Part shown: one piece after another, positions 12,601-23,600 of the stretch | Layout of the letters: every line of letters begins with the position of its first letter | Numbering within the stretch: the stretch's first letter is position 1 | Source of the DNA: Opisthocomus hoazin | Lineage: Eukaryota > Chordata > Aves > Opisthocomiformes > Opisthocomidae | Assembly (NCBI RefSeq): GCF_030867145.1 | Contig: NC_134419.1 | Coordinates: 74,023,403-74,087,402 of the forward strand | DNA: 64,000 nucleotides | Direction: 5' to 3' | Position numbers and translations under genes: made by a program | Notes under the pieces: model-generated | Database searches by the model: none | Seen by the model: the letters and a program-made list of their open reading frames with translations, nothing else | Told to the model about the DNA's origin: nothing

Positions 12601-14009
12601 CTGTCCTGTGCTACAAACAGCAGCCCCAGCCCCTGGGCAAGGCAGAGCCAGGTGGGACTGCCGGCGAGCCAAGCCGTGCTGCAGCTCCCGTGGCGACCCA
12701 GGGGCCTGAAGCGATGCCAAGAGGTGGGAAAGAGGAGAGGCGAGTGCACCAACTCCACGACCTGCTGCCCAAGGAGAAGAACAGGCTTTACTGGTCACCA
12801 TGGAGCAAAGTACATCATGAAAAGAGAAGCAATGAGCCGTTCCTTGCCCAGAGATGAGGGGCTGGGGCTGGGAGCAGAAGCAGAATTGCAAAAGGTTGAG
12901 TCAAAATATTTGGCCCCTGAGGTTACCTGGTTCCTCATTTAGGAGCAGGTTTGGCCTAGCCCCGAAAAGAAGCCTGGGCTGTATCACTGCCTCTGCATCC
13001 AGACTTCCCCCAAATCTGGGTGGTACAACTTTGTGTCTACTGCAAGTATCTCCCCTCCGCTTGTGAGAAAAAAAAAAGCAATGTGTGTGTGGGTGAAACC
13101 CTGATCTCACTTGCACGCTTTTGACCTCAGACCAAGTTTCATGAATCTATTTTCCTTTCTTAGATGACTAATGCTCTTAAAAGAAGAAACAGATGGCACC
13201 AGTTCGCAGATGTCAAATGCTTGCCTCACGTGGCATGTTTACTATTGGATTTTCACCAGAGACTCCTGGCCCAGACAACGAGATTTTTGTCATAATCACC
13301 AGCTTTAAACCTGAAGCAAACATTCGCTGACTAGGTTGAGCCACAATTACATTTCTGTCTCTCAGTGCTTCTGATTCTTTTTTAAATTGACTGTAGATTG
13401 GAGTACAGGAAAGGGATTAGGGATGCTTAGAGTTTGGGAAGCAGAGCATTAGGAGTGGATGTTGAATAAGAGAAGGAATAAAGAATAAGAACAGTAGCTC
13501 CTGCACTCCTAGGAGGGGTAGTGCAACCTTGGGACAGAGCTACGAGAGGAGAAGACCCACGTTTCTCAGTATATGTGAAGCTGACTTGGGAGTTGCTATG
13601 GGTGTTTGTGACAAATACTCTGACTTCTACTCTGCTCTCCTTCTGCACAAACTTCCCCACACGAGCATCCCAAGCGGCGCAGACAGGTGTGACCCCTTGT
13701 GTCACGGAACAAAGCAGCTGGGAAGCTGTGAGGTTTGCCACTGCGTTCCCCCAGAACAAGGCTCTCGGGGCCTTTCTTTGTTTCTTTTCCTGTTTTTGAA
13801 TGCAGGTTTCTGAGCTTCCTGGCTGGGCGACTGAAAGCACAAGGAAAGCGCTGATCCCTCCGGGCCAGCAGTGCTCAGCGTGGGATGTCCTTGTCTCCGT
13901 GGGCAGCTGGTCTGTGTTAAGAATGAATTCACCGGAACCTGCTGACAGTTTTGTAGCACATTTGCAACGTTGCACATCTTCAAAAGTGCTCTAAAAGGTA
14001 GAAAAGCAG
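9621..14009. other. Intergenic, no supported gene
   Basis: No exon structure is convincing. A perfect A8T8 palindrome sits inside an A10T8 run at 10263-10280. The 12540-12940 stretch is richer in GC and has openings in several frames but no recognisable protein. The minus frame at 13427-13975 (182 codons) has no family features and is treated as chance. Confidence 0.5.
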
Positions 14010-14034
14010 CCCCCCCCCCCCCCCCCCCCCCCCC
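14010..14034 (+). repeat. Uninterrupted C25 homopolymer
   Basis: Twenty-five consecutive C residues on the plus strand, so G25 on the minus strand. Such tracts are rare in unique DNA, mutate quickly in length and can form G-quadruplex or i-motif structures. The exact length in the assembly may be unreliable. Confidence 0.95.
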
Positions 14035-15940
14035 AGCTCTGTGAGGGATTAATTCTGGAAACTAAAGGTGGACACTTAATGACAGCGCTGACACTGCCAG
14101 GTGTTTCAGACGCATTAAGCTAATGTGCTTATCCCACAAGCCCAAAGTGCCTCACGTACCCACCTTCACCCCATGGCAACTTCCAAAGTGCAAGGAGGCA
14201 CTAGCAAATCTACAGCTGAGTAAAATCCAGGACACAGGGAAAATAGAGCAAAAGTCATATTAAAAGTCATAAACAAGGTGCCTGCTTGTCACCAGAGACA
14301 GATCAGGTCAGATCTGCTCCACCAGATATATTAATTTCTTCTATGTTCAGTACATGAACTGTGTTGAGCTACAAACTGCACAGATCAGCTGTGCTGAAGC
14401 CAAGTGTCAGTAAGGGACCTTCCCACACTCATGTGGGTACCTCAGCAGGCTCAGGACTGCCGTACTTCTGTCCTGCCCTCACCACGTGTTGCTTCCTGGG
14501 GGCAAGATGAGCTGCAAAAGCATGAGAGCAATGAAGAGCTGCCAGGTTTACCGGCAGTACCAAGCAACACAGAGCCATAGGAGAGGGGGAGGTACAGCTC
14601 CTGGCATCCCTGCATCTCCAGTTGGGGGAATTTCTCCTCTTTTTGGATAGTACATAGTAACCCCCAAAACACGGGTCATTTCTTGTCTCAGCTGCTCATG
14701 GATGGTCCGGTTCCCACTCTGCTTTTTCTCTCAGTGGTATGTACTGGATTTTTCCTGACACCTGCATGCTGTGCTTGGCAGTAAGTCTAGTTACAAACAC
14801 ATCACCTTCCTTCCTCCCATCAGCTCTGTTCCCATTGACTTCTCCTCCGTCTTCCCTCCACACTCTTCCCCCTATTTCCTCTCTCCTCACACAGAGACAA
14901 AGAAACTGGCCTCCCCACCTTGTTTTCTGCTGCTCTCACAATCGCTCCGTCTTGTACATCTTTGCCACAGTTTGCCAAGACATTTGTAGAAGTGGTGGCA
15001 AACACAGAAGCTGACAGTAGGTGAGCTCAGCTTTAACTCTCCACCTCAGCACAGCTGCCTGTGGAAATTGCTTTTGCGAAGAGGAAAGCAAAGAGAGATA
15101 AGTATTGATGCACAAGTCGCATCGGCGGTAGCAGGTCAATATTCTAACAAGTGATGCCCTTTGCCCCCACACAGCGAGTGCCTGGCATCCTGATCTTCTG
15201 CACTTTCTGGAAACAGCTCTGTTTGCAACCCTCCCTTCAGAGAGAAGCTAATGTCGGGCAGTCTCCAGTATCAGGGAGACTATTTGCAAGTCGATGAAAA
15301 GCCCATTCATGCTGTCAAGTTTTACCAGCACTACCAAAGTGTCACAGGCAGCGAATGAGAGTCAAGAGCAAGCTCAGGAAACCCAGGCTGCTTTCTCTAA
15401 GACTGCTGCCTTGCTGGCCAGAAAAAACGTCATTGCTGGGACAATGTTGTGGACTGCTTCGTGCTGGAGAAGGAAGGCACTGGTTATGGCTGCTTTCTCT
15501 GTTGGTGGGTGGAAGGGGAGTTTCAGAGAAGACCCTCAGGACCGTTATCGCTCTTCGTTTCCCAGGAGACCCTAAGCCCTCCAGATAATTCTCCACGAAA
15601 AGTGGAAGATTCCCTGTGCTAAATCCACTGGGACAGAAGGAGTGATAAAAAGGCAGTCTGAAGTTAGCAAAGGAATATTAAGACCATGCAGCTCCCCAAA
15701 TCCATGTGGATTCTGCTCTGTTTGAGGCCTGTGAGACTGTATGGAGAGTACCCAAACACAGGCAAAATCCTCCAGAAATACCCTGTCTCGGTGCACTCCT
15801 TTCCTTCCAGCCACCCCCTGCGCTGCCAAGTCCCCTTGCCTTGTCTCTTGAGACCTCGGCTGTCACCGCGGGACCCTCTGACCAGGCACGAGCCTTGAAA
15901 CGGGGCGCGGGGAAGGTGCTGCTTCCTACTTCAGGCAGGG
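14035..15940. other. Intergenic, no supported gene
   Basis: No recognisable exon, RNA gene or repeat was seen. The 14780-14900 stretch is pyrimidine-rich (TCC/CCT-rich) on the plus strand, which opens frames by composition. Confidence 0.5.
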
Positions 15941-16343
15941 TGCAGAGTGGAGAGGCTGAGGGAGCTGGGCTTGTTCAGCCTGAAGAAGAGAAGGCTGCGA
16001 GGGAACCTAGTATATACTTACAAATATCTGAAGGGTGGGTGTCAGGAGGATGGGGCCAGACTCTTTTCAGTGGTGCCCAGTGACAGGACAAGGGGCAATG
16101 GGCACAAACTGAAGCAGAGGAAGTTCCAGCTGAACATGAGGAAGAACTTCTTCCCTCTGAGGGTGACGGAGCCCTGGCCCAGGCTGCCCAGGGAGGTTGT
16201 GGAGTCTCCTTCTCTGGAGATATTCCAGACCCGCCTGGACACGGTGCTGTGCAGCCTGCTGTGGGTGACCCTGCTTCGGCAGGGGGGTTGGACTGGGTGA
16301 CCCACAGAGGTCCCTTCCAGCCCTGACCATTCTGTGATTCTGT
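15941..16343 (+). mobile_element. CR1 LINE fragment, sense, with 3' end
   Basis: The sequence runs through typical CR1 3' landmarks in order. These are GAGGCTGAGGGAGCTGGG, AGGAAGAACTTCTTCCCTCT, GGCTGCCCAGGGAGGTTGTG and GGTCCCTTCCAGCCC. It ends in the octamer-type tail CATTCTGTGATTCTGT. About 400 bp of 3' end is retained, which fits the 5' truncation usual for CR1 insertions. No reverse-transcriptase frame remains. Confidence 0.9.
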
Positions 16344-16859
16344 ACGCCCGAGCTGCATCCCCTTCCCCCCACCGCAGCCTCGGCGGACCCTGTGCCGGCC
16401 AGGCCAGCCAGAGGTGAAGCTCTGCCTGCAACCCTGCGAGTGCTTTCAGGACATCACCCCCTGACGCCATTCCCCGGCGGCTGACGGGCAGGGCTCTGAG
16501 AAGCCCCGCGCAGGCAGGCAGGGATGTCGCTTGGGGTTTACCTGTTGGACCCCAGACCCCACGGTCCCTCGTCCCCTCGTCCCCCCGGTCATCAGCTTCT
16601 CCCACGCCGGGCTCGCCCGCTCCTGCCCCGCAGACACACAGGGCCCCCGGTCAGTGCCGGACCAGCACCGGGGGTGATGGGTTCCCCCCCCTGCCATTGT
16701 CCCTCTGCGACAGAACCACCCTGACGGCGGCGATTCCGGCTTCGGCCGCCCCTCAGCGACCCGCGGACCCGGGCCGCCCCCCCAGCCCTCCCGCCGGTCC
16801 CTCAGGAAGCGAAGCGCTGCCCGCGGCACGAGCGCCCCCTGGCGGCCGCGCTGGGGCGG
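16344..16859. other. GC- and CpG-rich block between opposed CR1 copies
   Basis: Non-CR1 sequence with dense CpG, especially 16720-16860, including a GGGGCGGGG GC box at about 16853-16862 and a strong CTCF-type motif. Frames on both strands are open over 60-180 codons because of composition. No splice-supported protein was found. It may be an orphan CpG island, an enhancer/insulator or an unrecognised first exon. Confidence 0.5.
16831..16848 (-). promoter_or_regulatory. Predicted CTCF binding site
   Basis: On the minus strand the bases read CCGCCAGGGGGCGCT, which agrees with the vertebrate CTCF core (CCNNNAGGGGGCGC). It sits in a CpG-dense block between RGS10 and the candidate gene at 5.8-8.2 kb, a plausible boundary position. 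Occupancy cannot be inferred from sequence, and CpG methylation would block binding. Confidence 0.65.
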
Positions 16860-17371
16860 GGCTCGAGCAGTGCCAGGGAGGAGGCGGCCACGGCTGCTCG
16901 GGGCAGCCCGGGCCTGGGCCCCACCGCCCTCAGGGTAAGGGATTTCTTCCTTATATCTGATCTAAATCTGCCCTCTTCCAGTCTGACGCCATCATCCCTG
17001 TCCTGTCACCCCGTGCCCTTGTCACAAACCCCTCTCCAGCTCTCTCACAGGCCCCTGAAGGTACTGGAAGGTCTCAATAATGTCTCCCTGCAGCCTTCTC
17101 TTCCCCAGGCTGAGCAGCCCCAGCTCTCCCAGCCTCTCCTCCCAGCAGAGGGGCTCCAGCCCTCGGATCACTCCTGGGGCCTCCTCTGGCCCCGCTCCAA
17201 CAGCTCCAGGTCTGTCCTGTGCTGAGGGCTCCAGAGCTGGACGCAGGACTCTCAGGGGGGGTCTCACCAGAGCGGGGCAGAGGGGCAGAATCCCCCCCCT
17301 CGCCGCGTGGCCACGCTGCTGGGGATGCGGCCCAGGGCACGGCTGGGCTGCCAGCGCGCACTGCTGGGTCA
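16860..17371 (-). mobile_element. CR1 LINE fragment, antisense, lacking its 3' end
   Basis: Read on the minus strand it shows CR1 landmarks: the GGCTGGAGAGG-like block, CTGGGGAAGAGAAGGCTGC, AGATATAAGGAAGAAATC and GAGGGCGGTGGGGCC. The left limit is near GCTCGAGCAG at 16861. The terminal CR1 tail is missing, so this copy is broken at its 3' side. It is older or of a different subfamily from the two copies with intact tails. Confidence 0.8.
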
Positions 17372-17585
17372 CAGAATCACAGAATCACAGAATGGTCGGG
17401 GTTGGAAGGGACCTCTGTGGGTCACTCAGCCCAACCCCCTGCCGAAGCAGGGTCACCCAGAGCAGGCTGCACAGGACCTTGTCCAGGCGGGTTTGGAATA
17501 TCTGCAGAGGAGACTCCACAGCCTCCCTGGGCAGCCTGTTCCAGTGCTCCATCACCTTCAGAGTGACGTTCTTCCTCATGTCACG
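17372..17585 (-). mobile_element. CR1 LINE fragment, antisense, with octamer tail
   Basis: The left edge carries three tandem ACAGAATC-type octamers (17371-17395), the reverse complement of the CR1 3' tail. Next come GGTTGGAAGGGACCTCTGTG and, further on, the inverse of CTGCCCAGGGAGGCTGTG. It closely resembles the last 210 bases of the plus-strand copy at 15941-16343, so the two belong to the same subfamily. It abuts or is inserted at the end of the preceding antisense CR1. Confidence 0.9.
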
Positions 17586-20548
17586 ATCCCAGCGTTCTCT
17601 TACAACCAAGTTTTCCAAGATGTCAACCACAGACGATGGCCATATGGCAGGTTCGACCTTCTGTCCCGCAGCAAGGAGAGGGTTTAGCAAAATTCCAGCA
17701 TTAATGCGATGGTGGAGAATGTATCGCTGGCTCCTGGCAATCCAAACAGGCATCTAGGACAGGTCCCTACAATGCAAATCTAGGAATGGTGTTAATGAAA
17801 TCTGCAGCAGGCACAAAGGCTGTCATCCGATTAAATCACTTTTAAATTAGTGCTGTTACCTGTAGAGATAAAAGGGATTGCAGCCTTGGTGGAACTCGCT
17901 TTTGGGAAGCACACCTAGTGAACTCAGCTGTGGCCATGCCAACCTGCAGCACGTCCAGGCTCCCATGAATGATTCGCTGCAAGGTATAGCCAAATGTCCT
18001 TATGCCATGGCTCCATCTGTACCCGTACAGCTACAACAGGAACAGACTGAAATCGTCAGTTTCTAGCCTCACTAGAAAGAATAAAAACAAAAAAAACCAC
18101 CCACAAGCAAAAGCTCCTCTTTAAAATTAAAGCAGCTCCCTTCTCAAGGCAGCCGTCACTTTACCAGCCCTGAGTGCCTGCCCCATCCTCGCTGCCGCAG
18201 AGCCCACCGGCACCGGTTCGCACGCTTTCTGCGCAGCCTCCCGCGCTGCTGCAGCTCTGACCAGCACCCTCCCCTCCGTCACACAGCGTTCCTCTTGCGC
18301 TGCAGCGGGAAGCTGGAGGCCCACCAGAGCCCCTTCTAACGGTGCCTCTGCTCGAGCGGAGCGGGCTCAGACAGCGGCTCTGCTGGGCACCCACTCTCAC
18401 TCCCTGGCAGGGGTTTTTCTCAGGGTTCACTGAGGTTCAGCACTGCCCAGCTTGAACCAAAGGTGTTTGGTGAGCTGAGGGAGCCAGATAAGCAAGGACA
18501 GCGTGTGCAGGCACCCTCCTGAACTGGAGGGTGTGAGGTGACCCACCTGTTTGAACTGGGCTTTAACTTCTCACCAATCTCTGAAGAACCACTGTTTTGT
18601 AAAAATGAGAGTTCTATACGGCTTCTATATACTGCAAAATAGAAAAAACAGTCATACCCTGGTGAAGGGTATTGTAACTTTCTCCTGCACGCTGCTACTC
18701 GCACTCCACACTGCCATGTGCCCGCTCTGCAAGCCTGGGGATGGCTAGCAAAATCCCCGCTGCCGGCTGCCACAGAGGTGTGTGAGTGTGCCAGAGCTGT
18801 GTGATACATCAGTCTTAGCAAAAAAACCAATCGTGGAACATGTTATGGAACAGGTTACGTGTTGTAACAATTTACTTTTCAATGGAAAACAGTGATGCTC
18901 ACATTACTGCGAGCCATGGTTGTCCTTTTTTTGAGAAGCTCAGTAACAACTACTTCTTTTTCCCATCACTGCATTCCTGCGGCAGACAAAGGTGATGCTT
19001 ACAGGGTGGCTAGGAGGACTTGGGATCCCTCAGCCCCCCAGATGTACGACCACCCCTATCCACTGTGTTTATAAGCTTTGAGGCAGAATGGGAAGGGGAA
19101 AAAGAAATAATCCCAGTGTGATTTATGCCTGTGCAAAACTGGAGAGGTGAAGGAGCAGGGAGAAGACGATGAAGCGTGAAGAGAGAGTGGGTGCGAGGAG
19201 TGCACATCCTCTTGGAAGTGGGCACTTGGTTCTGCTGTAGTCCAGATGCTCACAAATCTCCCAACCTGGTGAAGCAAGATGTGTCATGCAGCAAGACGCT
19301 GCTTAATCTGAGACTGTTGTCAGATAAGCAAAATGAAGCTGTCTGGGCACAACCACGTCACGCTTTCAGAGACCTTAGTTCCCAACTGAACTCATCCACG
19401 GGCAAATTAAGAAACGACGGTGAGGGGAAGAACGGCTTTCTCAGCGTAGCTTCAGCTACCCTGCTCTGACAGCCTTGGTCCCACCAGCCACCTCACACAG
19501 GACCAAAGCTGAAACCGGGCTGAACGCAGACTAATGCCCTTTTCCTTCATTTATGCCCCTTTGGTCACTGCTTTGGCTATCTCAGTTTCATTTAGCACAC
19601 CATGAAGACCTTTTGGTACATAGACTGATTTTCCCCACCCTTTTCCTATCCAGTTTGAGAGCTTTGCTGAGACACCAGAGATGCACACAAGGACAGCACA
19701 CCCCTGAGCACCAGCTACCCTCAGCAGCACCCAGATGCGCAGCTTTCCCTTCCCATCCACTCCCACTCCGCCCTGCTCGGGGTCTGGATGGGGGTCACTC
19801 GCCTCCTTGGGCATTCCTCTTGGAAAATGCTGAGCCCTGACAAAACTCATCGCTTCCAAGTTCTGTTGGTCTAGCTTGTAGCTTCTCTTCTGAAGTGGGG
19901 GAGAAAATGAAAGAATAAAAAAATACTGATTCGGGTTTTGGCAGCTCTCCTCTCACAGAATAACATTCCACACTTGCACATGAAAAGGATTTTTTGGCAA
20001 ACCAGAGCAAAGAGTCAAAATAACAAACACAAACAATTACAAAAAAAATTGCCACACGCAGTAGTTTTTCTGACTGCTGCTAGTGGCTTAGTGAGAGGTT
20101 GGTTCATTGCCTAATCTTGAGCTCAGAAAAAGACAGTTCATCTCTAAGTTTACAGCGTTATTGGCCCAGCTACAGAGGATAAGATTTCCCTTAAGCCTTT
20201 GCCCAAGGCCTAACGACGACTCCAAAAATAACAAGTCGCCTTGAGGTTGGAAATTATGGTTCAGGGAGATTTCGTTCATGTTCCGTAAATGATGCGCGAA
20301 TGTTCATCCGAGTGGATGGAAAACGCTTAAAAGCTACGTAACGTAGTGAACAAAACCAAGCCCGAGACGGAAATAATTTACTTAATTCTTCGCAGCACTG
20401 CTGTCACTTCCAGCCATCTGCTAGCCAGGACGCCGCTGATAATGTATGAAGCAGCTTGGGAGATGAAACCTTCCAAACGCAGAGATCACAAAGAGTTCAC
20501 TTATTTCTCTGCGGTAGAAAAGGAAGTGGGTGGGGAAAGGGGATGAAA
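17586..20548. other. Intergenic, no supported gene
   Basis: No splice-supported coding exon or recognisable repeat. The 18120-18420 stretch is GC-rich. Open frames on both strands are short and unrelated to known families. Confidence 0.5.
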
Positions 20549-20618
20549 GGATGAAACAGACAGCTTGGACTCCTCTGGCTTCAGGATGAAACACACAGCT
20601 CGGACTCCTCTGGCTTCA
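20549..20618 (+). repeat. 35-bp tandem duplication, two copies
   Basis: Unit 1 (20549-20583) and unit 2 (20584-20618) both begin GGATGAAACA and end CTCCTCTGGCTTCA, with two mismatches. A third partial copy (GGATGAAAG) starts at 20619, and a further GGATGAAA precedes the array at 20541. It looks like a small recent duplication. Confidence 0.9.
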
Positions 20619-23600
20619 GGATGAAAGCTTTGCTCTAAAAAAACCTGGTAATTTCATACTTCCTTAACGAGAAATGGTGTCAAAGACGTTGTGTGAGCAG
20701 CAGCCGGAGGTGTTCTGTGAGCCCAGCTATCTTCATTATGTGGTAGCTTGTAGTTTCAAGACAAGAGGCCTTCTCTAGGCCTATGGATTTGCCAGGTAGC
20801 CTGGTCAGAATGTTGAGAATCCTGTTTTTTAGCAGTGGCTAACAGAACAGTGCAAGAAAAGCGGCAGAAATTAATTTCCCATTCATTTTGGGAGTTACTC
20901 GCTTCCGCAGGAAACACCCAAACTCTGTCCCTGAGATTCAGTCCTGTACCGAGGTGCTTGGTCTCAGCGACCGCTGCAGCGGCGCTGCCTTTCCTCCTCC
21001 AGTTCTGGGAGTTTCACATCATTCAGCATCTCTTTGCAGACCAAAAGAGGGGCATCAGACTTGTCCTTTATACTCTTCACTGTCAGATCCACCTCCGTAG
21101 CATTTCAGGTGTGCAAAAAGGACATTTGTATGCTGTGTGTACTGCAGATGTGAAAGAATGTCCAAACCCAGTATTCAAACCACAGGAAAATTATTAAGTC
21201 ACTCAATACAGAACAGGAACTGAGAAGAATTTATGTTCGGCTGTTCTTCTGGGCTGTAGCTTGGAAAAGGAACCTGGAAGGTTTTAACTTACCTCCAAGC
21301 TAATATATCTTTTGTAACACTAGGAGAGCTTCAGTGCTGCAATCGTCAGCATAACTTGTTCAAATATTTCGCATTCCCACTTCATCTTGTTAACGACGTG
21401 GAAAAACACTTGGAATCTATCTAGTCGAATGCTCGCAGCAGTCCTGTCCCACGGACAGCCGAGACAGGCCTGACGAAAATGGAAACCGCATTTGTTAGCA
21501 CTGACAGGACTTGAGCTCTGCTCCTGCCAGCTGAAGCGCCCGCTGGCACGTCCTCCTGGCGAGGCCCCGCTGACCACCACGATTCGCCCTCGGCTGAGGG
21601 GTCCGGCTGGGCAGAACAGCTCGCAGACAAACCCGGGATTCCTTTGGGAACACAGGCACTGAGGGGCTGCTGCAGCCCTGGTCTGGCAAGGAAAGAAACA
21701 GCCAGGCGCTGCTGGAAATTTATATTGCAAAGAAAACGAAAAGCCCCCGCGCATTTCTCACGGGGCATCGGGACTGATTTCTCACTGACGGCAATTTCCA
21801 CATCTGCCCGAGACGTGAGAGGGCTCCCCAGCCCAACCCACGCAGTACTGCTCTCCTCAGCCGAGCCCTTCTCCTGGTCTGCACATCTGCGTGTGAAGAG
21901 GAACAAGCCTCGCAAGGCCGGAGAGCAACGCAGAAATACAGACAGGCAATGGCTCCCGTGTCCAGGCACAGCGACACTGGGAGAGCCACAGCAACAGGAC
22001 GGCACGGCGGCCGCGCAGTGGGCAGCGTCTGCTCCCTGTGCCGGTGCCACAGCACTCAGCACGCTGCTCACTGTTCCCCTTCAGAAATATCCTGTCGGAG
22101 CGATTCGATCGCACAGAGCCCAAGGCAGGAACGGACTGGGGGAAGGGACAACTGCTGGCCCTCTTCTCAAGTTGTTTTGCTGCATGAAAGTATGCTCTGG
22201 AGGTGGAGCGTGTTACCTGCTCTATAATGCCAGCTTTCAAAGCAATTTTAATCATTTTTCTTATTCACAGTGACCGCCTCGAGTTTCGAGCAAAGCAACA
22301 CAAACTGCCTGTGATGAAAAACAGAGTCACTTTAGTATTTTAGAGCAGTATTTTAACTCAGCTGTATTTATTGCCTACAGAAAGTTCACCGAGTCCACCA
22401 CTTTGGAGGAAACCAGCAGCTGACCCTCCTGCATTTGCAGCCTTACCCCAAGATCAATATCCCTACGTGTTATTCTGCCAAGAACCAGGAGAGGGTGCTG
22501 TTAAATTTGGCTATTACTTCATTTATCCAGCGAGCAACCCCGTTCTGTGACATGTGTCTCCCTGTTTCTTCCTCTTTAGTCAGCCCATCCCAAGTCCTTC
22601 AGTATCGGACGCTTTTTAACTCCTGATTGAGATGGATTTACCCCTCTCATCAGCCAAGATACGAGTAGTAGCACTGACCAAAAGCATCTTGCACTTCATT
22701 ATAATAAAGCTCCTAAGTTGGAATGATCAGAACTCATGCAGTGGCTGCTGGCTTCAGAACAAGAGGGGCTGCCTCTGGGACACGGAAACGAACGCTGCCA
22801 CGTAAACAATCGCTCTGGTGTGTCAGGGGGCAGGCAACTGGCAAAACCGGGTGACTTTGTAAGACTTGCTGCTCTGTTTTATGATGAAAAAAGTTATAAA
22901 CAATTTATAAAAGGGGGAATGTATCCCTTTTCAGCTTTGACCCACTGTCATAGAATCAGAGAACAATTCGGGTCCTCTCCCTGCATCACAGACCTAATGA
23001 GTTTTTAACCCAGATGCAAACACTACCCACTTAAAATCAATCTGAATCTTCAATAAAAACATAAGCACGTTCCAAACTGTTATCCAAATCTGAATGTTCA
23101 AACCTTTTTCTCTCCTTCCCTACGGTTTTTCAAACCCTCCTTCTCTACATCAGTGGGTTAGCAACCTGAAGCAAGCACGACGGAAGAAACAGAAGGGGAA
23201 CAAAGAAATGGGACGGGGCGAAGAAGGTACAAGAAGCATCTTCTGCTGTTCAAGTGACTTTCTGCAATTTGTTCAGACAACGGCTCACTCGGAAGCGAAA
23301 CCCACCGTGTCATCCCATCTTCCTGTCTTCCAAGGGAAAAGCATGCTATGACAGAACGTAAGCAACTGTGTTAACAGGGACCGAAAGCAGAAAATGGGAT
23401 AACTATGGGATATGAAGCGATCTGGACCCAAACTGTGTTCAAAACACAACTGTCAGCACACAGATCTGGTGTACTTGTAGCATATTTTAATTTTTAGCTG
23501 AGAAACACACAACAGGGTAGCGTTTAAGGCATGCAGTCAGGCACGAAACTTCTCTTGCTTGCTTTTTGTGCTCATACCTGCAGCGTAAGTTCTATGAAGA

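Noticed and set aside
13427-13975. 182-codon minus-strand ORF
   Set aside because: No recognisable domain, no supporting splice sites, and similarly long frames open on the opposite strand.
16042-16605. 187-codon minus-strand ORF
   Set aside because: It runs antisense through the CR1 element and into CpG-rich DNA, so it is not an independent gene.
17080-17757. 225-codon plus-strand ORF
   Set aside because: Mostly antisense CR1 sequence; CR1 copies commonly open such frames.
21421-22071. 216-codon minus-strand ORF
   Set aside because: Plus-strand frame of similar length overlaps it, no family features are seen, and openness is explained by local GC content. Kept only as a composition finding.
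22940-23000. Possible degenerate CR1 tail
   Set aside because: Only the CATAGAATCAGAGAA stretch resembles CR1; the following bases do not carry the usual GGTTGGAAGGGACC block.
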